A DNA stretch of 64,000 bases from Rhodopseudomonas infernalis (lineage in GTDB: Bacteria > Pseudomonadota > Alphaproteobacteria > Rhizobiales > Xanthobacteraceae). The stretch lies in NCBI RefSeq assembly GCF_022271405.1, contig NZ_JAJNAL010000015.1:1-64000 (forward strand), written 5' to 3'. Positions 14,171-23,083 of the stretch are shown piece by piece (the first letter of the stretch is position 1; each line of letters opens with the position of its first letter). The notes under the pieces are model-generated. The model saw nothing but the letters and a program-made list of their open reading frames with translations, was not told where the DNA came from and made no database searches. Both the position numbers and the translations under genes were made by a program.

Positions 14171-14992
14171 ATGCGTGTGATGGGGTTGATGACTTCCGGA
14201 TGGGCGATCGTGGGCGGGCTCGCCGCCGCCATGACGGCGGCCAGCGCGCAGCCGGTGCCGCGGATCGCCGGGGCGCCGGTGGTGACCCAGATCTCCGATA
14301 TCGACGAGCCCTATGCGGCGGTGCCGCCGCCGCGGCTCCGTCGGGTGATCCCGGACGACGATGGCTATGCGCCGGAGGTGCTGTCGCCGCGCGAGGTCGC
14401 CGATCTGGCGCGGGACGCCGGCTTCGAGCCGCTCGGCGTGCCGTATCAACGCGGGCTGGTCTATACGATGTCGGCGCTCAATCCGGACGGTGACGACGGC
14501 CGGCTGGTGGTCGATGCCCGCAGCGGGCGGATCCTGCGCTTCATGCCGGCCTGGCAGATGGGCGACGCCATGGAGACCATGACGGTCGCGAGCTATGGCC
14601 GGATCCAGGGCCTGCCGCGCTTCATCGAGCGAAACCCGCCGCGGCCGCCACGCGCGGTCGGCCGGCTGGCAAGCCGCACCCCGACGACGCCGCTGCCGCG
14701 CCCCTCGCCGCAGCAATCCACCAGAGGCCCCTCGCCCGCCGCAGCCAGCAATGCCGCTACTGCGGTCGCCCCAGTGAAGGACGCAACCAAGCCGGCGACG
14801 GATGCGGCCAAGGTCGAGCCGGGCAAGACCGAGCCGACCAAGATTGAAGCCCCGGCAAAGCAGGAAGCCGCAGCCGCGCAGACCAAGCCCACCGCCCCAC
14901 CGGCGCCCGCGCCGACCGAAGCCAAGCCGGCCCCGGCCGGACCGACCGTTCAGCCGACCGAGCCGATGCCGCCGGTGCAGGGGCTGGAGTAG
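14171..14992 (+). CDS. Exported alanine/proline-rich protein of unknown function
   Basis: The 273-residue product begins with a signal peptide (residues 1-27, ending near TAASAQP), so it is likely exported. Residues 60-150 form a compact segment containing LVYTMSALNPDGDDGRLVVD and a PepSY-like SGRILRF. The last 110 residues are a low-complexity Ala/Pro/Lys/Thr tail, probably disordered. The start at 14171 was chosen because GGAG lies six bases upstream and the signal peptide begins there. I do not recognise a characterised family; similar proteins are usually annotated as hypothetical. A family B repeat follows the stop. Confidence 0.7.
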   Translation: MRVMGLMTSGWAIVGGLAAAMTAASAQPVPRIAGAPVVTQISDIDEPYAAVPPPRLRRVIPDDDGYAPEVLSPREVADLARDAGFEPLGVPYQRGLVYTMSALNPDGDDGRLVVDARSGRILRFMPAWQMGDAMETMTVASYGRIQGLPRFIERNPPRPPRAVGRLASRTPTTPLPRPSPQQSTRGPSPAAASNAATAVAPVKDATKPATDAAKVEPGKTEPTKIEAPAKQEAAAAQTKPTAPPAPAPTEAKPAPAGPTVQPTEPMPPVQGLE

Positions 14993-15014
14993 TAACTGCG
15001 CTTCATTCACACGC

Positions 15015-15104
15015 CGTCATGGCCGGGCTTGTCCCGGCCATCCACGCCTTTACTCGCAGCGCCGCCGTAAGGCGTGGATGCCCGCGACAAGCGCGGGCAT
15101 GACG
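15015..15104. repeat. Interspersed palindromic repeat, family B, copy 1
   Basis: The left half CGTCATGGCCGGGCTTGTCC and the right half GACAAGCGCGGGCATGACG are inverted, with GCGTGGATG blocks between. Other copies are at 23714-23803 and 36782-36911, with a single arm at 7182-7213. Confidence 0.8.
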
Positions 15105-15161
15105 GAGAGGCAGGGGCCCGCCACGTAGAGCCTGCGACGGTTGGCACACACCCCACAAACC

Positions 15162-15186
15162 AAAACGCCCCGGTTTCCCGGGGCGT
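15162..15186 (-). terminator. Intrinsic terminator of the hsp20 gene
   Basis: On the minus strand, ACGCCCCGG, a four-base loop and CCGGGGCGT form a perfect 9-bp stem followed by TTTTGG. It lies about 30 bases past the hsp20 stop codon. Confidence 0.85.
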
Positions 15187-15216
15187 CGGTGAGTCGTGGG
15201 GTGAAAGGCGCTGCAG

Positions 15217-15696
15217 TTACGCGGCGGCCTTTTCGCCGGTCTGATCGACCACTTGCGGCGCGGCTTGGGCCGAGGTGGTGATCGGAATGCTGCGGGGCTT
15301 CTTGGCCTCCGGAATCTCGCGGACGAGATCGACGTGCAGCAGACCGTTCTCGAGGCTGGCGTTCTTCACCGAGACGTAGTCGGCGAGCTGGAAGGCCCGC
15401 TCGAAGGCGCGCGCCGCAATGCCGCGATACAGCACTTCGGATTTGCCGCCGTTCTCGTTCGCGGTCTTCTCGCCCTTGATGGTGAGCTGGTTCTCCTTGG
15501 TCACGATCGACAATTCGGCCGGGGAGAAACCGGATACGGCGACGCTGATACGATACGCGTTATCGCCGGTGCGCTCGATGTTGTAGGGCGGATAGCCGGG
15601 AGCCGCCGCCTCGCCGGACGTCTGGTCCAGCAGATTGAACAGGCGGTCGAAGCCGATGGTGGAACGGTAGAACGGGGTGAGATCGAACGTACGCAT
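15217..15696 (-). CDS. Small heat shock protein, Hsp20/IbpA type
   Basis: A 159-residue class A small heat-shock protein. MRTFDLTPFYRSTIGFDRLF is the typical N-terminus of the IbpA/HspA group. The alpha-crystallin domain spans about residues 37-130, and the C-terminal extension has the RSIPI form of the conserved I-x-I motif. It should bind unfolding proteins as oligomers in the cytoplasm. The ATG at 15696 has AGGAGGA at optimal spacing. Expression is probably controlled twice, by a sigma-32-like promoter at 15824-15851 and by a ROSE-type thermometer that hides this ribosome site. Confidence 0.93.
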   Translation of the reverse strand: MRTFDLTPFYRSTIGFDRLFNLLDQTSGEAAAPGYPPYNIERTGDNAYRISVAVSGFSPAELSIVTKENQLTIKGEKTANENGGKSEVLYRGIAARAFERAFQLADYVSVKNASLENGLLHVDLVREIPEAKKPRSIPITTSAQAAPQVVDQTGEKAAA

Positions 15697-15815
15697 GGTC
15701 AAGTCCTCCTAGAAGCGACTGTTTGAATACCCGCCCGCCATCGGGCCGGGCATCGTCTGGATGCAGCCGGATCAGCTCCTGAAGCTCAGGTCCTGACCCC
15801 TTGGTGTGGCCTGCA
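15697..15815 (-). ncRNA. ROSE-type RNA thermometer in the hsp20 5' UTR
   Basis: In the 3'-terminal stem (15702-15720), UCGCU can pair with AGGA of the Shine-Dalgarno and leaves one G unpaired. That is the hallmark UYGCU/AGGA arrangement of ROSE elements. Upstream is a stable stem at 15730-15750 (CCCG-G-CCCG against CGGGCGGG) and a CCUGA/UCAGG hairpin. ROSE elements controlling small heat-shock genes are well known in Bradyrhizobium. The fold was drawn by hand, not computed. Confidence 0.75.
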
Positions 15816-15823
15816 CGAAAATG

Positions 15824-15851
15824 ATATGGGAGGGTCGTTGCGGGGTTCAAG
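15824..15851 (-). promoter_or_regulatory. Sigma-32 (RpoH) promoter of hsp20
   Basis: The minus strand reads CTTGAAC (15845-15851), 13 bases, then TCCCATAT (15824-15831). The heat-shock consensus is CTTGAAA, an 11-15 base spacer and CCCCATNT, so only one base differs in each box. Transcription should start near 15817, leaving a leader of about 120 bases that fits the ROSE element. Confidence 0.75.
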
Positions 15852-15924
15852 AGGTCTCCGCGATCTTCCGTCCGACGATTCTTCTCGCTGTCTCCCAGCG
15901 TTTTAACCCCTCCGGATTTGGCTC

Positions 15925-16869
15925 ATGACGCTCGTCTCGATTCCCGCCAATCCGGTCCCCGAGGGGGCGGTCTCCGGCACCATCAAAACGCCGGACGGCA
16001 CCGAGCTGCGCTACGCGCGCTGGCCGGCGCCGGCGGGCCGCAAGGGAACGGTCTGTGTCTTCACCGGGCGGACCGAGCAGATCGAGAAGTACTTCGAGAC
16101 GGTGCGCGACCTTCAGGACCGCGGCTTCGCGGTGGCGATGATCGACTGGCGCGGCCAGGGCCATTCGGCGCGGCGGCTGCGCGATTCCCGCAAGGGCTAT
16201 GTGCGCAACTTCGCGGACTACGAAGTCGACGTCGAAACCTTCGTCCGCGAGATCGTGCTGCCGGACTGTCCGCCGCCGCATTTCGCGCTGGCGCATTCGA
16301 TGGGCGGCGCCGTGATGCTACGCATCGCGCATTCCGGCAAGCGCTGGTTCGACCGCATGGTGCTGTCGGCGCCGATGATCGACCTGCCGGGCCGCGCCAC
16401 GTCGCTGCCGGCGCGGCTGCTGCTGCGCACGATGCGGCTGGCGGGCCAGGGCGGTCGCTACGTGCCCGGCGGCAACGACGTGCTCGCCAACACCGAGCCG
16501 TTCGTCGGCAACAAGCTGACGTCCGATCCGGTGCGCTACGCCCGCAATGCCGCGATCGTTTCCGAAGACCCGACCCTCGGCCTCGCCTCGCCGACCATCG
16601 CGTGGGCCGACACCGCCTTCCAGACCATGCACGGCTTCCGCGCCGCGAACTATCCGTCGAAGATCCGCCAGCCGATCCTGATGATGGCGGCGAGCCACGA
16701 CACCATCGTGGCGACCGCGGCGATCGAGGAGTTCGCCTATCATCTGCGCGCCGGATCGCATCTGGTCATCGCCGGCGCCAAGCACGAGATCCTGCAGGAG
16801 CAGGATCGCTATCGGCAGCAGTTCTGGGCGGCGTTCGACGCTTTCGTCCCGGGGACGCCGCTGTTTTGA
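15925..16869 (+). CDS. Alpha/beta hydrolase, lysophospholipase (PldB-like)
   Basis: A 314-residue serine hydrolase of the Hydrolase_4 (monoacylglycerol lipase/PldB) type. The nucleophile elbow is AHSMGG (Ser125), preceded by the oxyanion-region motif DWRGQGHS. The C-terminal KHEIL provides the histidine and the ASHDTIV region the acid residue. It probably deacylates lysophospholipids or monoglycerides in the cytoplasm or at the inner membrane. No signal peptide is visible. It is divergent from hsp20 and upstream of galU. The substrate is inferred only from family resemblance. Confidence 0.85.
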   Translation: MTLVSIPANPVPEGAVSGTIKTPDGTELRYARWPAPAGRKGTVCVFTGRTEQIEKYFETVRDLQDRGFAVAMIDWRGQGHSARRLRDSRKGYVRNFADYEVDVETFVREIVLPDCPPPHFALAHSMGGAVMLRIAHSGKRWFDRMVLSAPMIDLPGRATSLPARLLLRTMRLAGQGGRYVPGGNDVLANTEPFVGNKLTSDPVRYARNAAIVSEDPTLGLASPTIAWADTAFQTMHGFRAANYPSKIRQPILMMAASHDTIVATAAIEEFAYHLRAGSHLVIAGAKHEILQEQDRYRQQFWAAFDAFVPGTPLF

Positions 16870-17016
16870 TATGGCATACTGACGTGGCCGCGCCGGATGT
16901 GGCATCGTGCCGTTAACGACGTCCGTCAGCCGATCAGGAACTTCATAGATCCGCCAAGGTTGCAGGCTGCAACATTTCCCCGACCTCGCGCCATTCCGCC
17001 GAAAGATCTTCGCCCC

Positions 17017-17892
17017 ATGAAAATCCGCAAAGCCGTTTTCCCGGTTGCCGGCCTCGGCACCCGGGTCCTTCCCGCCACCAAGGCGATGCCGAAGGAGATG
17101 CTGACGATCGTCGATAAGCCGCTGATTCAGTACGTGGTCGACGAGGCCAAGGAGGCCGGGATCGAGCACTTCATCTTCGTCACCGGTCGTAACAAAGGCA
17201 TCATCGAGGATCACTTCGACCGCCAGTTCGAACTCGACGTGACGCTGGAGAAGCGCAACAAGAAAAGCGAGATGGACATTCTGGCGCGCGACCAGCCGGA
17301 GGCCGGCGCGATGAGCTTCACGCGCCAGCAGGCGCCTCACGGGCTCGGCCACGCGGTGTGGTGCGCCCGCGATATCGTCGGCAACGAACCGTTCGCGGTG
17401 GTGTTGCCCGACGAATTAGTCCTCAACGATCCGGGCTGTCTGAAGCAGATGATACTCGCCGCCGAGAAGCTCGGCGACAAGACCAACGTCATCGCAGTCG
17501 AGGAAGTTCCGGCCGACAAGACCCATCAGTACGGCATCTGCGGCGTCGGCAAGCGCGACGGCAAGATGTTCGAGATCGACGGGATGATCGAGAAGCCCAC
17601 GCCTGGCACGGCGCCGTCCAACCTCTCGATTTCGGGGCGCTACATTCTGCAGCCGGAGATCTTCCAGATCCTCGCGACGCAGGAGCGCGGCGCCGGCGGC
17701 GAGATCCAGCTCACAGATGCGATGATCGGGCTGGCGAAGACGCAGAAGTTTTACGGCGTCGAGTTCGAAGGCGAGCGCCACGATTGCGGCTCCAAGGCCG
17801 GCTTCCTGCGCGCCAATATCGCGTTCGGAATGCGCCGACCCGAGCTGCGCGACGCCCTGGTGGCCGACATGAAACGCTATCTCGGCGGTTGA
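17017..17892 (+). CDS. galU: UTP-glucose-1-phosphate uridylyltransferase
   Basis: A 291-residue GalU that makes UDP-glucose from UTP and glucose-1-phosphate for polysaccharide and envelope synthesis. The nucleotide-binding signature VAGLGTRVLPATKAMPKEML is at residues 9-28, and VDKPLIQYVV, GLGHAVWCA and ERHDCGSKAGF follow at the expected places. The ATG at 17017 was chosen because MKIRKAVFPVAG is the conserved family start; upstream in-frame codons are not conserved-looking. It converges on the diguanylate cyclase with only eight bases between stop codons. Confidence 0.96.
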   Translation: MKIRKAVFPVAGLGTRVLPATKAMPKEMLTIVDKPLIQYVVDEAKEAGIEHFIFVTGRNKGIIEDHFDRQFELDVTLEKRNKKSEMDILARDQPEAGAMSFTRQQAPHGLGHAVWCARDIVGNEPFAVVLPDELVLNDPGCLKQMILAAEKLGDKTNVIAVEEVPADKTHQYGICGVGKRDGKMFEIDGMIEKPTPGTAPSNLSISGRYILQPEIFQILATQERGAGGEIQLTDAMIGLAKTQKFYGVEFEGERHDCGSKAGFLRANIAFGMRRPELRDALVADMKRYLGG

Positions 17893-17900
17893 GGCAAAGT

Positions 17901-19415
17901 TCAAGCAACCAGATTGAGGTCGCTGCGGCTGGCAGCGACCACGCAGCGATTGCGGCCGAGATCCTTGGCCGCATAGAGCGCCTTGTCGGCGGCCTCGAAC
18001 AGCACCGACCAGTGCTGCAACGGCACCGGCGTCATGCTGGCGACGCCGACGCTGACGGTCACGCCGGCCTGGCCCTCCGACCATAGCTCGACCTTGCGGC
18101 GGATGGTTTCGGCGACGCCCTGCGACTGCGTCGCATTCATGCCTGGCAGCAGCACGGCGAATTCCTCACCACCGAATCGGGCCGCGCAATCGCTGGCGCG
18201 AGCCGCCGAATCGGCGATGCACAGCGCGATACCGACCAGCACCTGATCGCCGGCCTGATGGCCGAAGCTGTCGTTGAACGACTTGAAGTGATCGGCATCG
18301 ATGATCATCAGTGCGATCGGCGTCTTCGACCGCACCGCGCGGCGCCATTCGCGATCCATCACCAGATCGAACTTGCGGCGGTTGGTCAGCCCGGTCAGGC
18401 CATCGGTCGTCGCCAGCTCTTCGAGCCGGCGCTCGGCCTCGGCGCGGCGATTGATCTCGCGGATGAAGAACACCGTGAAGCCGGCGACGATGATGGCGAG
18501 CACCAGCAGGATGGCGCCGATCCGCAGCGCCTCATGGCGCCACATCATGAAGACGTCGCTCCACGACCGGCCGACCAGCACCATCAGCGGCCGCGCGCTG
18601 TCGGCCCAGACGTACATCCGGGCGATTTTGTCGGTCTTGCCGTGCCCGCTGAACCAGCCGCGGCGCTGGCCCAGCATCTTGCCGATGCCGATGTTGGCCA
18701 TCACGTTGGAGCCGAGCAGTCCCGGCTCGAACGGCGTCCGCATGATCAGCGTGCCGTCGCGGGCCAGCACCGCGATCACGTCGTGCGGGGCAAGGTGCAG
18801 GCGGTTGAACAGATCCTGGAAATAGCTGAAGCGGATCGAGCCGGCGACGACGCCGGCGAAGCTGCCATCGGGCGCCGAAACCCGACGGCTCAGCACCACC
18901 GAATAGATGCCGCGATGCTGCGTCGGCCCGCTGATATACAGGCCGAGATCGGGCTGCGCCACATGGGCACGAAAGAAGGCCTCGTCGGAGCGGTTGATCT
19001 TGTCGGGGGTCAAGGTCGCCGAATCCAGCCACAGGTCGCCTTTGGTATCGAAAACCCGCATCGGTCCGAAATGCTTCGCCGACACCGAACGATCGAACAG
19101 GATCAGGTTGCGGATCTTGGCGTCGACCTGGGCGAGTTCGGGCAGCGCCAGGCCGCTGACGACCGCGCGGAGCGACAGGTCGTACAGCTCGACGTTGCGA
19201 TTGATGTCGGCGCTGATCGTCGAGGCGAGGTTTTCCTGGGTCTGACGCGACAGCTCCTGGGCACTGCGGCGCATCTCCAGCATGATGCTGCCGCAGACGC
19301 CGGAGAAGCCGAGCACCGTCACGATAAACGAAATGATCAGGAGTCGGGCCGACATCCGCCGGCCTTGCCGCATTTCCTGCCTGATCCTGTCGAAGAGCCC
19401 GACGCTGCTGTCCAT
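17901..19415 (-). CDS. Diguanylate cyclase with periplasmic sensor (dCache-like)
   Basis: The 504-residue protein has a first transmembrane helix at about residues 23-45, a periplasmic domain of about 250 residues resembling a dCache sensor, a second helix at about 297-320, and a C-terminal GGDEF domain. The active-site motif is RFGGEEF, so it should make cyclic di-GMP. RASD lies five residues before GGEEF, an intact RxxD inhibitory site, so product feedback inhibition is expected. The signal is unknown. No EAL domain is present. It likely works at the inner membrane to adjust motility or biofilm state. Confidence 0.92.
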   Translation of the reverse strand: MDSSVGLFDRIRQEMRQGRRMSARLLIISFIVTVLGFSGVCGSIMLEMRRSAQELSRQTQENLASTISADINRNVELYDLSLRAVVSGLALPELAQVDAKIRNLILFDRSVSAKHFGPMRVFDTKGDLWLDSATLTPDKINRSDEAFFRAHVAQPDLGLYISGPTQHRGIYSVVLSRRVSAPDGSFAGVVAGSIRFSYFQDLFNRLHLAPHDVIAVLARDGTLIMRTPFEPGLLGSNVMANIGIGKMLGQRRGWFSGHGKTDKIARMYVWADSARPLMVLVGRSWSDVFMMWRHEALRIGAILLVLAIIVAGFTVFFIREINRRAEAERRLEELATTDGLTGLTNRRKFDLVMDREWRRAVRSKTPIALMIIDADHFKSFNDSFGHQAGDQVLVGIALCIADSAARASDCAARFGGEEFAVLLPGMNATQSQGVAETIRRKVELWSEGQAGVTVSVGVASMTPVPLQHWSVLFEAADKALYAAKDLGRNRCVVAASRSDLNLVA

Positions 19416-19570
19416 GAACGACGCTAGCCACGCAAAACTTGCGGAGCGTTTAAGTTGCGACCATGACAGAGGCTGCGGTTAACGGCGAATTTCACCGTTC
19501 TCCGCAGAGCCTGACCCTGGACTGACCCGCCGCCTGCGAAGCTGCGGGGCGCGAACGAGGACCTGCAGAC

Positions 19571-19834
19571 GTGAGCAAATTCGATCCGCTTCGCGATCAC
19601 CTGAAGCGTCAGACCGCGACCGAGCTGGTGCTGAGCATCGACGAGATCGAACAGATGCTCGGTTTCGACCTACCGCGGGCGTCGCACCGCGCCTCGTGGT
19701 GGGATTCGACCCGGGCGCCTGAAGAAAAGATGCCGCAGCGCGAAGCCTGTCTCGACGCCGGCTACATCGCCACCCGGCTGCCAGACGGTAGCGGCGTGCG
19801 GTTCCGCCGGATCAAGGCGCGCCGGCCGTACTGA
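19571..19834 (+). CDS. Small conserved protein (DUF7662-like)
   Basis: An 87-residue soluble protein starting with GTG, with GAGG about ten bases upstream. The N-terminal MSKFDPLRDHL, the middle LSIDEIEQMLGFDLP and the C-terminal GVRFRRI resemble a short widespread family seen in restriction-associated and stand-alone proteins with the pattern YdPLrdhL-lsf-eIE-ilG-pLP. Function is unknown. It stands alone between the diguanylate cyclase and a family E repeat. Confidence 0.65.
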   Translation: MSKFDPLRDHLKRQTATELVLSIDEIEQMLGFDLPRASHRASWWDSTRAPEEKMPQREACLDAGYIATRLPDGSGVRFRRIKARRPY

Positions 19835-19858
19835 CCCGCAGCCCCGGCGCTCTGCGTC

Positions 19859-19918
19859 GCCCTCACCCCAGCCCTCTCCCGCAGGCGGGAGAGGGGGCGC
19901 GCTGGGCTTGGGGAGAGG
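19859..19918. repeat. Interspersed repeat, family E, copy 1
   Basis: CCTCACCCCAGCCCTCTCCC and its hairpin core CTCTCCCGCAGGCGGGAGAG. It lies between two convergent genes and could act as a bidirectional stem-loop. Related copies are at 32910-32951, 33828-33870 and 33908-33960. Confidence 0.75.
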
Positions 19919-19931
19919 TCCTTGATCGAGC

Positions 19932-21632
19932 TCAGTTCTGCAATCTGACGACGAGCATCACCACGGTGGCGTTGTAGCTGCCGCCGGTGATGTTGGAGTC
20001 GAGCTGGTCGCGGCGCAGCGTGCCCTTGACCCAGAGCTGACGGCTCATCTTGTAGATCAGGTTGCCCTCGAGCGAGGTGTAGCGGTCGCTACGGCCCGAG
20101 CCCTGGTACTCGTAGGTCGCGTAGGTGAACTTGCCGATCGCGGTCAGCCAGCGGCGGAAGTCGTGGTCGACCTGGGCCGTGTAGGTGCGGGTCAGCACGC
20201 CGGAGACCCCGGCCAGCGGTGATTCGTCGATCGACGTGTCGGCGCCGAGCCTGAACCTGGTCAGCGGCGTGACGGTCCAGATCAGCGACGCGCTGGTGAG
20301 CAGACCGTCGAGCTTGAGCAGCCGTGGGTCGCTGTAGGTCCGCGACGCCCAGCCGATCGAGGCTTCGCCGGTCAGCAGCCGGGTCAGCTCGAAGCTGGTG
20401 CCGCCCTTGAAATAGCCGCCCGAGCTGTCGCGCCGATAGCCGTAGCGGTCGGTCGCGCTCACGTATTGGCGTTCGCTGTACTGGCCTTCGACGAACGGCT
20501 TGAGCCACGGCAGAATCTCGTAGCTGACGCGGCCGGTGCCGGCATATTGGTTGAAGTCGCGGTCCGTATTCGGATCGGTGCTGCCGTCGGTGAACACCGA
20601 TTGCTGGAACCTTCGGCTGTCGACGCCGCCGATCGCGGTGACCTGCAGGCGGTTGAAATTCTGGTCGATGCCGCCGGACACGCCGGTCTGAGTGTAGATC
20701 GGGAATTTCTGCAGGCCGAACAGGTTGTTCGGGCTGCCCGGGTTGTCGGTGCCGACGATCACCCGGCCCTGGCCGAGCAACCGCGTATCACGCGAGACAT
20801 CGAGGCGGCCGTCGATATGGCCGTCGAAATCCGGGCGGTCGAGGACGCGCGGCGCCGAAGTGACGCCGCTGGCGGGCGTATTGAACTCGTGGCCGTAGCC
20901 GATGAACGAGCCGCGCAGATCGGCCACCAGCGCATGGCGATCCCAATCCGACGTCACCATCAGCTCCGGCGACACCTTGTAGAAGCCGGAGGCCTGCGGG
21001 GTCGCGATGCGGCCCGGGTTGGTGTCGTAGCCACCGTTGAGCTCGATCGCGCCCTTGATCAGGAAGCTGCCGGCATAATCGCCGACCGGGCCGAACGGAT
21101 CGTCGTCGGCCTTGAGCCGGCGGCGCAGCGGCTGGCCCGGCAGCGTGCCGTTGAAGGCGGCCGAGACCGGCAGCTTGGCGGCGGCCTGCGACGGCGGCAG
21201 CGGCCGGGCCGGCGGCGGCGCGGGCGTCACCACCGGCGAGCCCGGACCGATCGATTTCGGCCGCGGCGCGCCGGGCAGAATCTTGGGCTGCTGGCGCTTG
21301 CGGCCGAGCGCGTCGTAGCCGGTGTTGGCCGCGCCGAGACTGGGCCGCCGCAGACCGAATTCCGGGGCCGGATCGAGCCGCGGGTTGCGGGTGCCGCGCA
21401 TATCGTCGGTGTCGGAGGAATCGGCCTGCCCCGGTCGCGGTGGCGGTGGCGTGGACAGGCGCTGCAGCGGGCGATCCTGCGCCGGCACGAAACCGCCGGG
21501 TTCCGCTCTGAACAGGTCGCGGGTCAGGCTCTGCGCCTGCGCAGAGCCGGCCGCGCCAGCCAGCGCGCACACGGCTGCGGCCAGCAGCCATGCTGCACGC
21601 CGCGGAGAGCCCGTTGCTGACGCCGCCGTCAC
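19932..21632 (-). CDS. Outer-membrane beta-barrel protein (BBP2/porin-2 like)
   Basis: A 566-residue exported protein. The signal peptide ends near AGSAQAQS (about residue 34). A proline-rich, probably unstructured segment covers about residues 40-170. The remaining 390 residues show alternating polar and aromatic strands typical of a beta-barrel, including repeated R-Y/F-x-x-G turns, and end in VVMLVVRLQN. This resembles the putative beta-barrel porin 2 family of rhizobiales. It may be an exopolysaccharide or general porin; substrate unknown. The start is GTG at 21632. It is divergent from the KpsF-type isomerase, separated by 224 bases. Confidence 0.8.
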   Translation of the reverse strand: MTAASATGSPRRAAWLLAAAVCALAGAAGSAQAQSLTRDLFRAEPGGFVPAQDRPLQRLSTPPPPRPGQADSSDTDDMRGTRNPRLDPAPEFGLRRPSLGAANTGYDALGRKRQQPKILPGAPRPKSIGPGSPVVTPAPPPARPLPPSQAAAKLPVSAAFNGTLPGQPLRRRLKADDDPFGPVGDYAGSFLIKGAIELNGGYDTNPGRIATPQASGFYKVSPELMVTSDWDRHALVADLRGSFIGYGHEFNTPASGVTSAPRVLDRPDFDGHIDGRLDVSRDTRLLGQGRVIVGTDNPGSPNNLFGLQKFPIYTQTGVSGGIDQNFNRLQVTAIGGVDSRRFQQSVFTDGSTDPNTDRDFNQYAGTGRVSYEILPWLKPFVEGQYSERQYVSATDRYGYRRDSSGGYFKGGTSFELTRLLTGEASIGWASRTYSDPRLLKLDGLLTSASLIWTVTPLTRFRLGADTSIDESPLAGVSGVLTRTYTAQVDHDFRRWLTAIGKFTYATYEYQGSGRSDRYTSLEGNLIYKMSRQLWVKGTLRRDQLDSNITGGSYNATVVMLVVRLQN

Positions 21633-21856
21633 GACCTGAAAACCCCAACAAAATCAACTTCATACGTCGACAATCCAGCGACGTGGCGCTGATCATCGTT
21701 AATGGAGTTAAAACGTTTATGGTTAAGGAGGGGTTGAGAAGCGGCCCTAACGAGCGGTTGAGAACCTTTCCGGATCGGTCCCGGGCGCGTCGCTTCCCGC
21801 CCCGCTGCATGCTAGGAAGAGGCCCGGCCGCTTCGGCTCATGCTCTGGGACCTTGC

Positions 21857-22870
21857 ATGGCTCTTTCAAAACCCCGCACCACGAAATCCGCGATGACCGC
21901 CCCAGCCCTTGCCGCGATCCCCTCCGCCCTGCGGACGCTGGAGTCGGAAGCTGACGGCGTCACCGCGCTGGCCGCGGCGTTGCGCGGTGAGCTTGGCCCT
22001 GCCCTGGTGGCCGCCGTCGAGTTGATCCAGGCCGGCAAGGGCCGCCTGATCATTACCGGCCTCGGCAAGTCCGGCCATATCGGCCGCAAGATCGCCGCCA
22101 CCTTCGCGTCGACCGGCACGCCGGCGTTTTTCGTCCATGCCTCAGAAGCCAGCCATGGCGACCTCGGCATGATCACCGCCGACGATATCATTCTGGCGAT
22201 GTCGTGGTCCGGCGAGCAGCCGGAAATGAAGAACCTGATCAGCTACGCGGCGCGCTTCAAGATCGCGCTGATCGCCATGACGTCCAACCCGGGTTCGACG
22301 CTGGCGCAGGCCGCCGACATCGCGTTGACGCTGCCGAAGGCGCGCGAGGCCTGCCCGCACAACCTGGCACCGACCACCTCGTCGCTGATGATGCTGGCGC
22401 TCGGCGACGCCATCGCGATCGCGCTTTTGGAAAGCCGCGGCTTCACCTCGACCGATTTCAGCGTGCTGCATCCGGGCGGCAAGCTCGGCGCGATGCTGAA
22501 ATACGCCCGCGACCTGATGCACACCGGCGACGCCATCCCGCTGAAGCCGCTCGGCACCAAGATGTCGGACGCGCTGGTCGAAATGTCCGCGAAAGGTTTC
22601 GGCTGCGTCGGCATCGTCGACGCCAATGGCGCAATCGCCGGCATCGTCACCGACGGCGACCTTCGCCGCCACATGCGCCCCGACCTGATGACCGCCACGG
22701 TCGACGAGGTCATGACCAAGCGGCCGAAGACGATCAGCCCCGGCCTGCTCGCCGGCGAGACGCTCGAGCTGCTGAACTCCTCGAAGATCACCGCACTGCT
22801 GGTCACCGAAGGCAAGAAGCCGGTCGGCATCGTGCATCTCCACGATCTGCTACGCGCCGGGGTGGCGTAG
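21857..22870 (+). CDS. kpsF: Arabinose-5-phosphate isomerase, KpsF/GutQ family
   Basis: A 337-residue D-arabinose-5-phosphate isomerase, the first step toward Kdo for lipopolysaccharide. The SIS sugar-isomerase domain (about residues 40-185) contains TGLGKSGHIGRKIAATFAST and HASEASHGDLG. Two CBS domains follow (about 215-335), with DGDLRRHM and the C-terminal VGIVHLHDLLRAGVA. The ATG at 21857 is the first methionine next to the conserved region; upstream starts overlap the divergent porin gene. No other Kdo genes are adjacent. Confidence 0.93.
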   Translation: MALSKPRTTKSAMTAPALAAIPSALRTLESEADGVTALAAALRGELGPALVAAVELIQAGKGRLIITGLGKSGHIGRKIAATFASTGTPAFFVHASEASHGDLGMITADDIILAMSWSGEQPEMKNLISYAARFKIALIAMTSNPGSTLAQAADIALTLPKAREACPHNLAPTTSSLMMLALGDAIAIALLESRGFTSTDFSVLHPGGKLGAMLKYARDLMHTGDAIPLKPLGTKMSDALVEMSAKGFGCVGIVDANGAIAGIVTDGDLRRHMRPDLMTATVDEVMTKRPKTISPGLLAGETLELLNSSKITALLVTEGKKPVGIVHLHDLLRAGVA

Positions 22871-23083
22871 GCCGACCACCAGCACGTCTTCAAGACGAAG
22901 GGGATCGTGCTGGTGCCAGATCCGTATGGAGATCCCACAAAATGAAAAGGAGGCAATGCTCCGGCCGATCTCCCTAGGATTTCGACCAGACCGAGCCTCC
23001 ATTTGTAAAATGGGCAGGTTGGATCGGGACGTCAACTGCTACGCCTGCGCGAGCAAGGGCCGGCAGTCAGCCGCTTAACCTGC

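Noticed and set aside
22871-23080. Possible small RNA or gene between kpsF and nfeD
   Set aside because: About 210 bases between 3' ends with no clear stem plus T-tract and no protein motif; nothing supportable.
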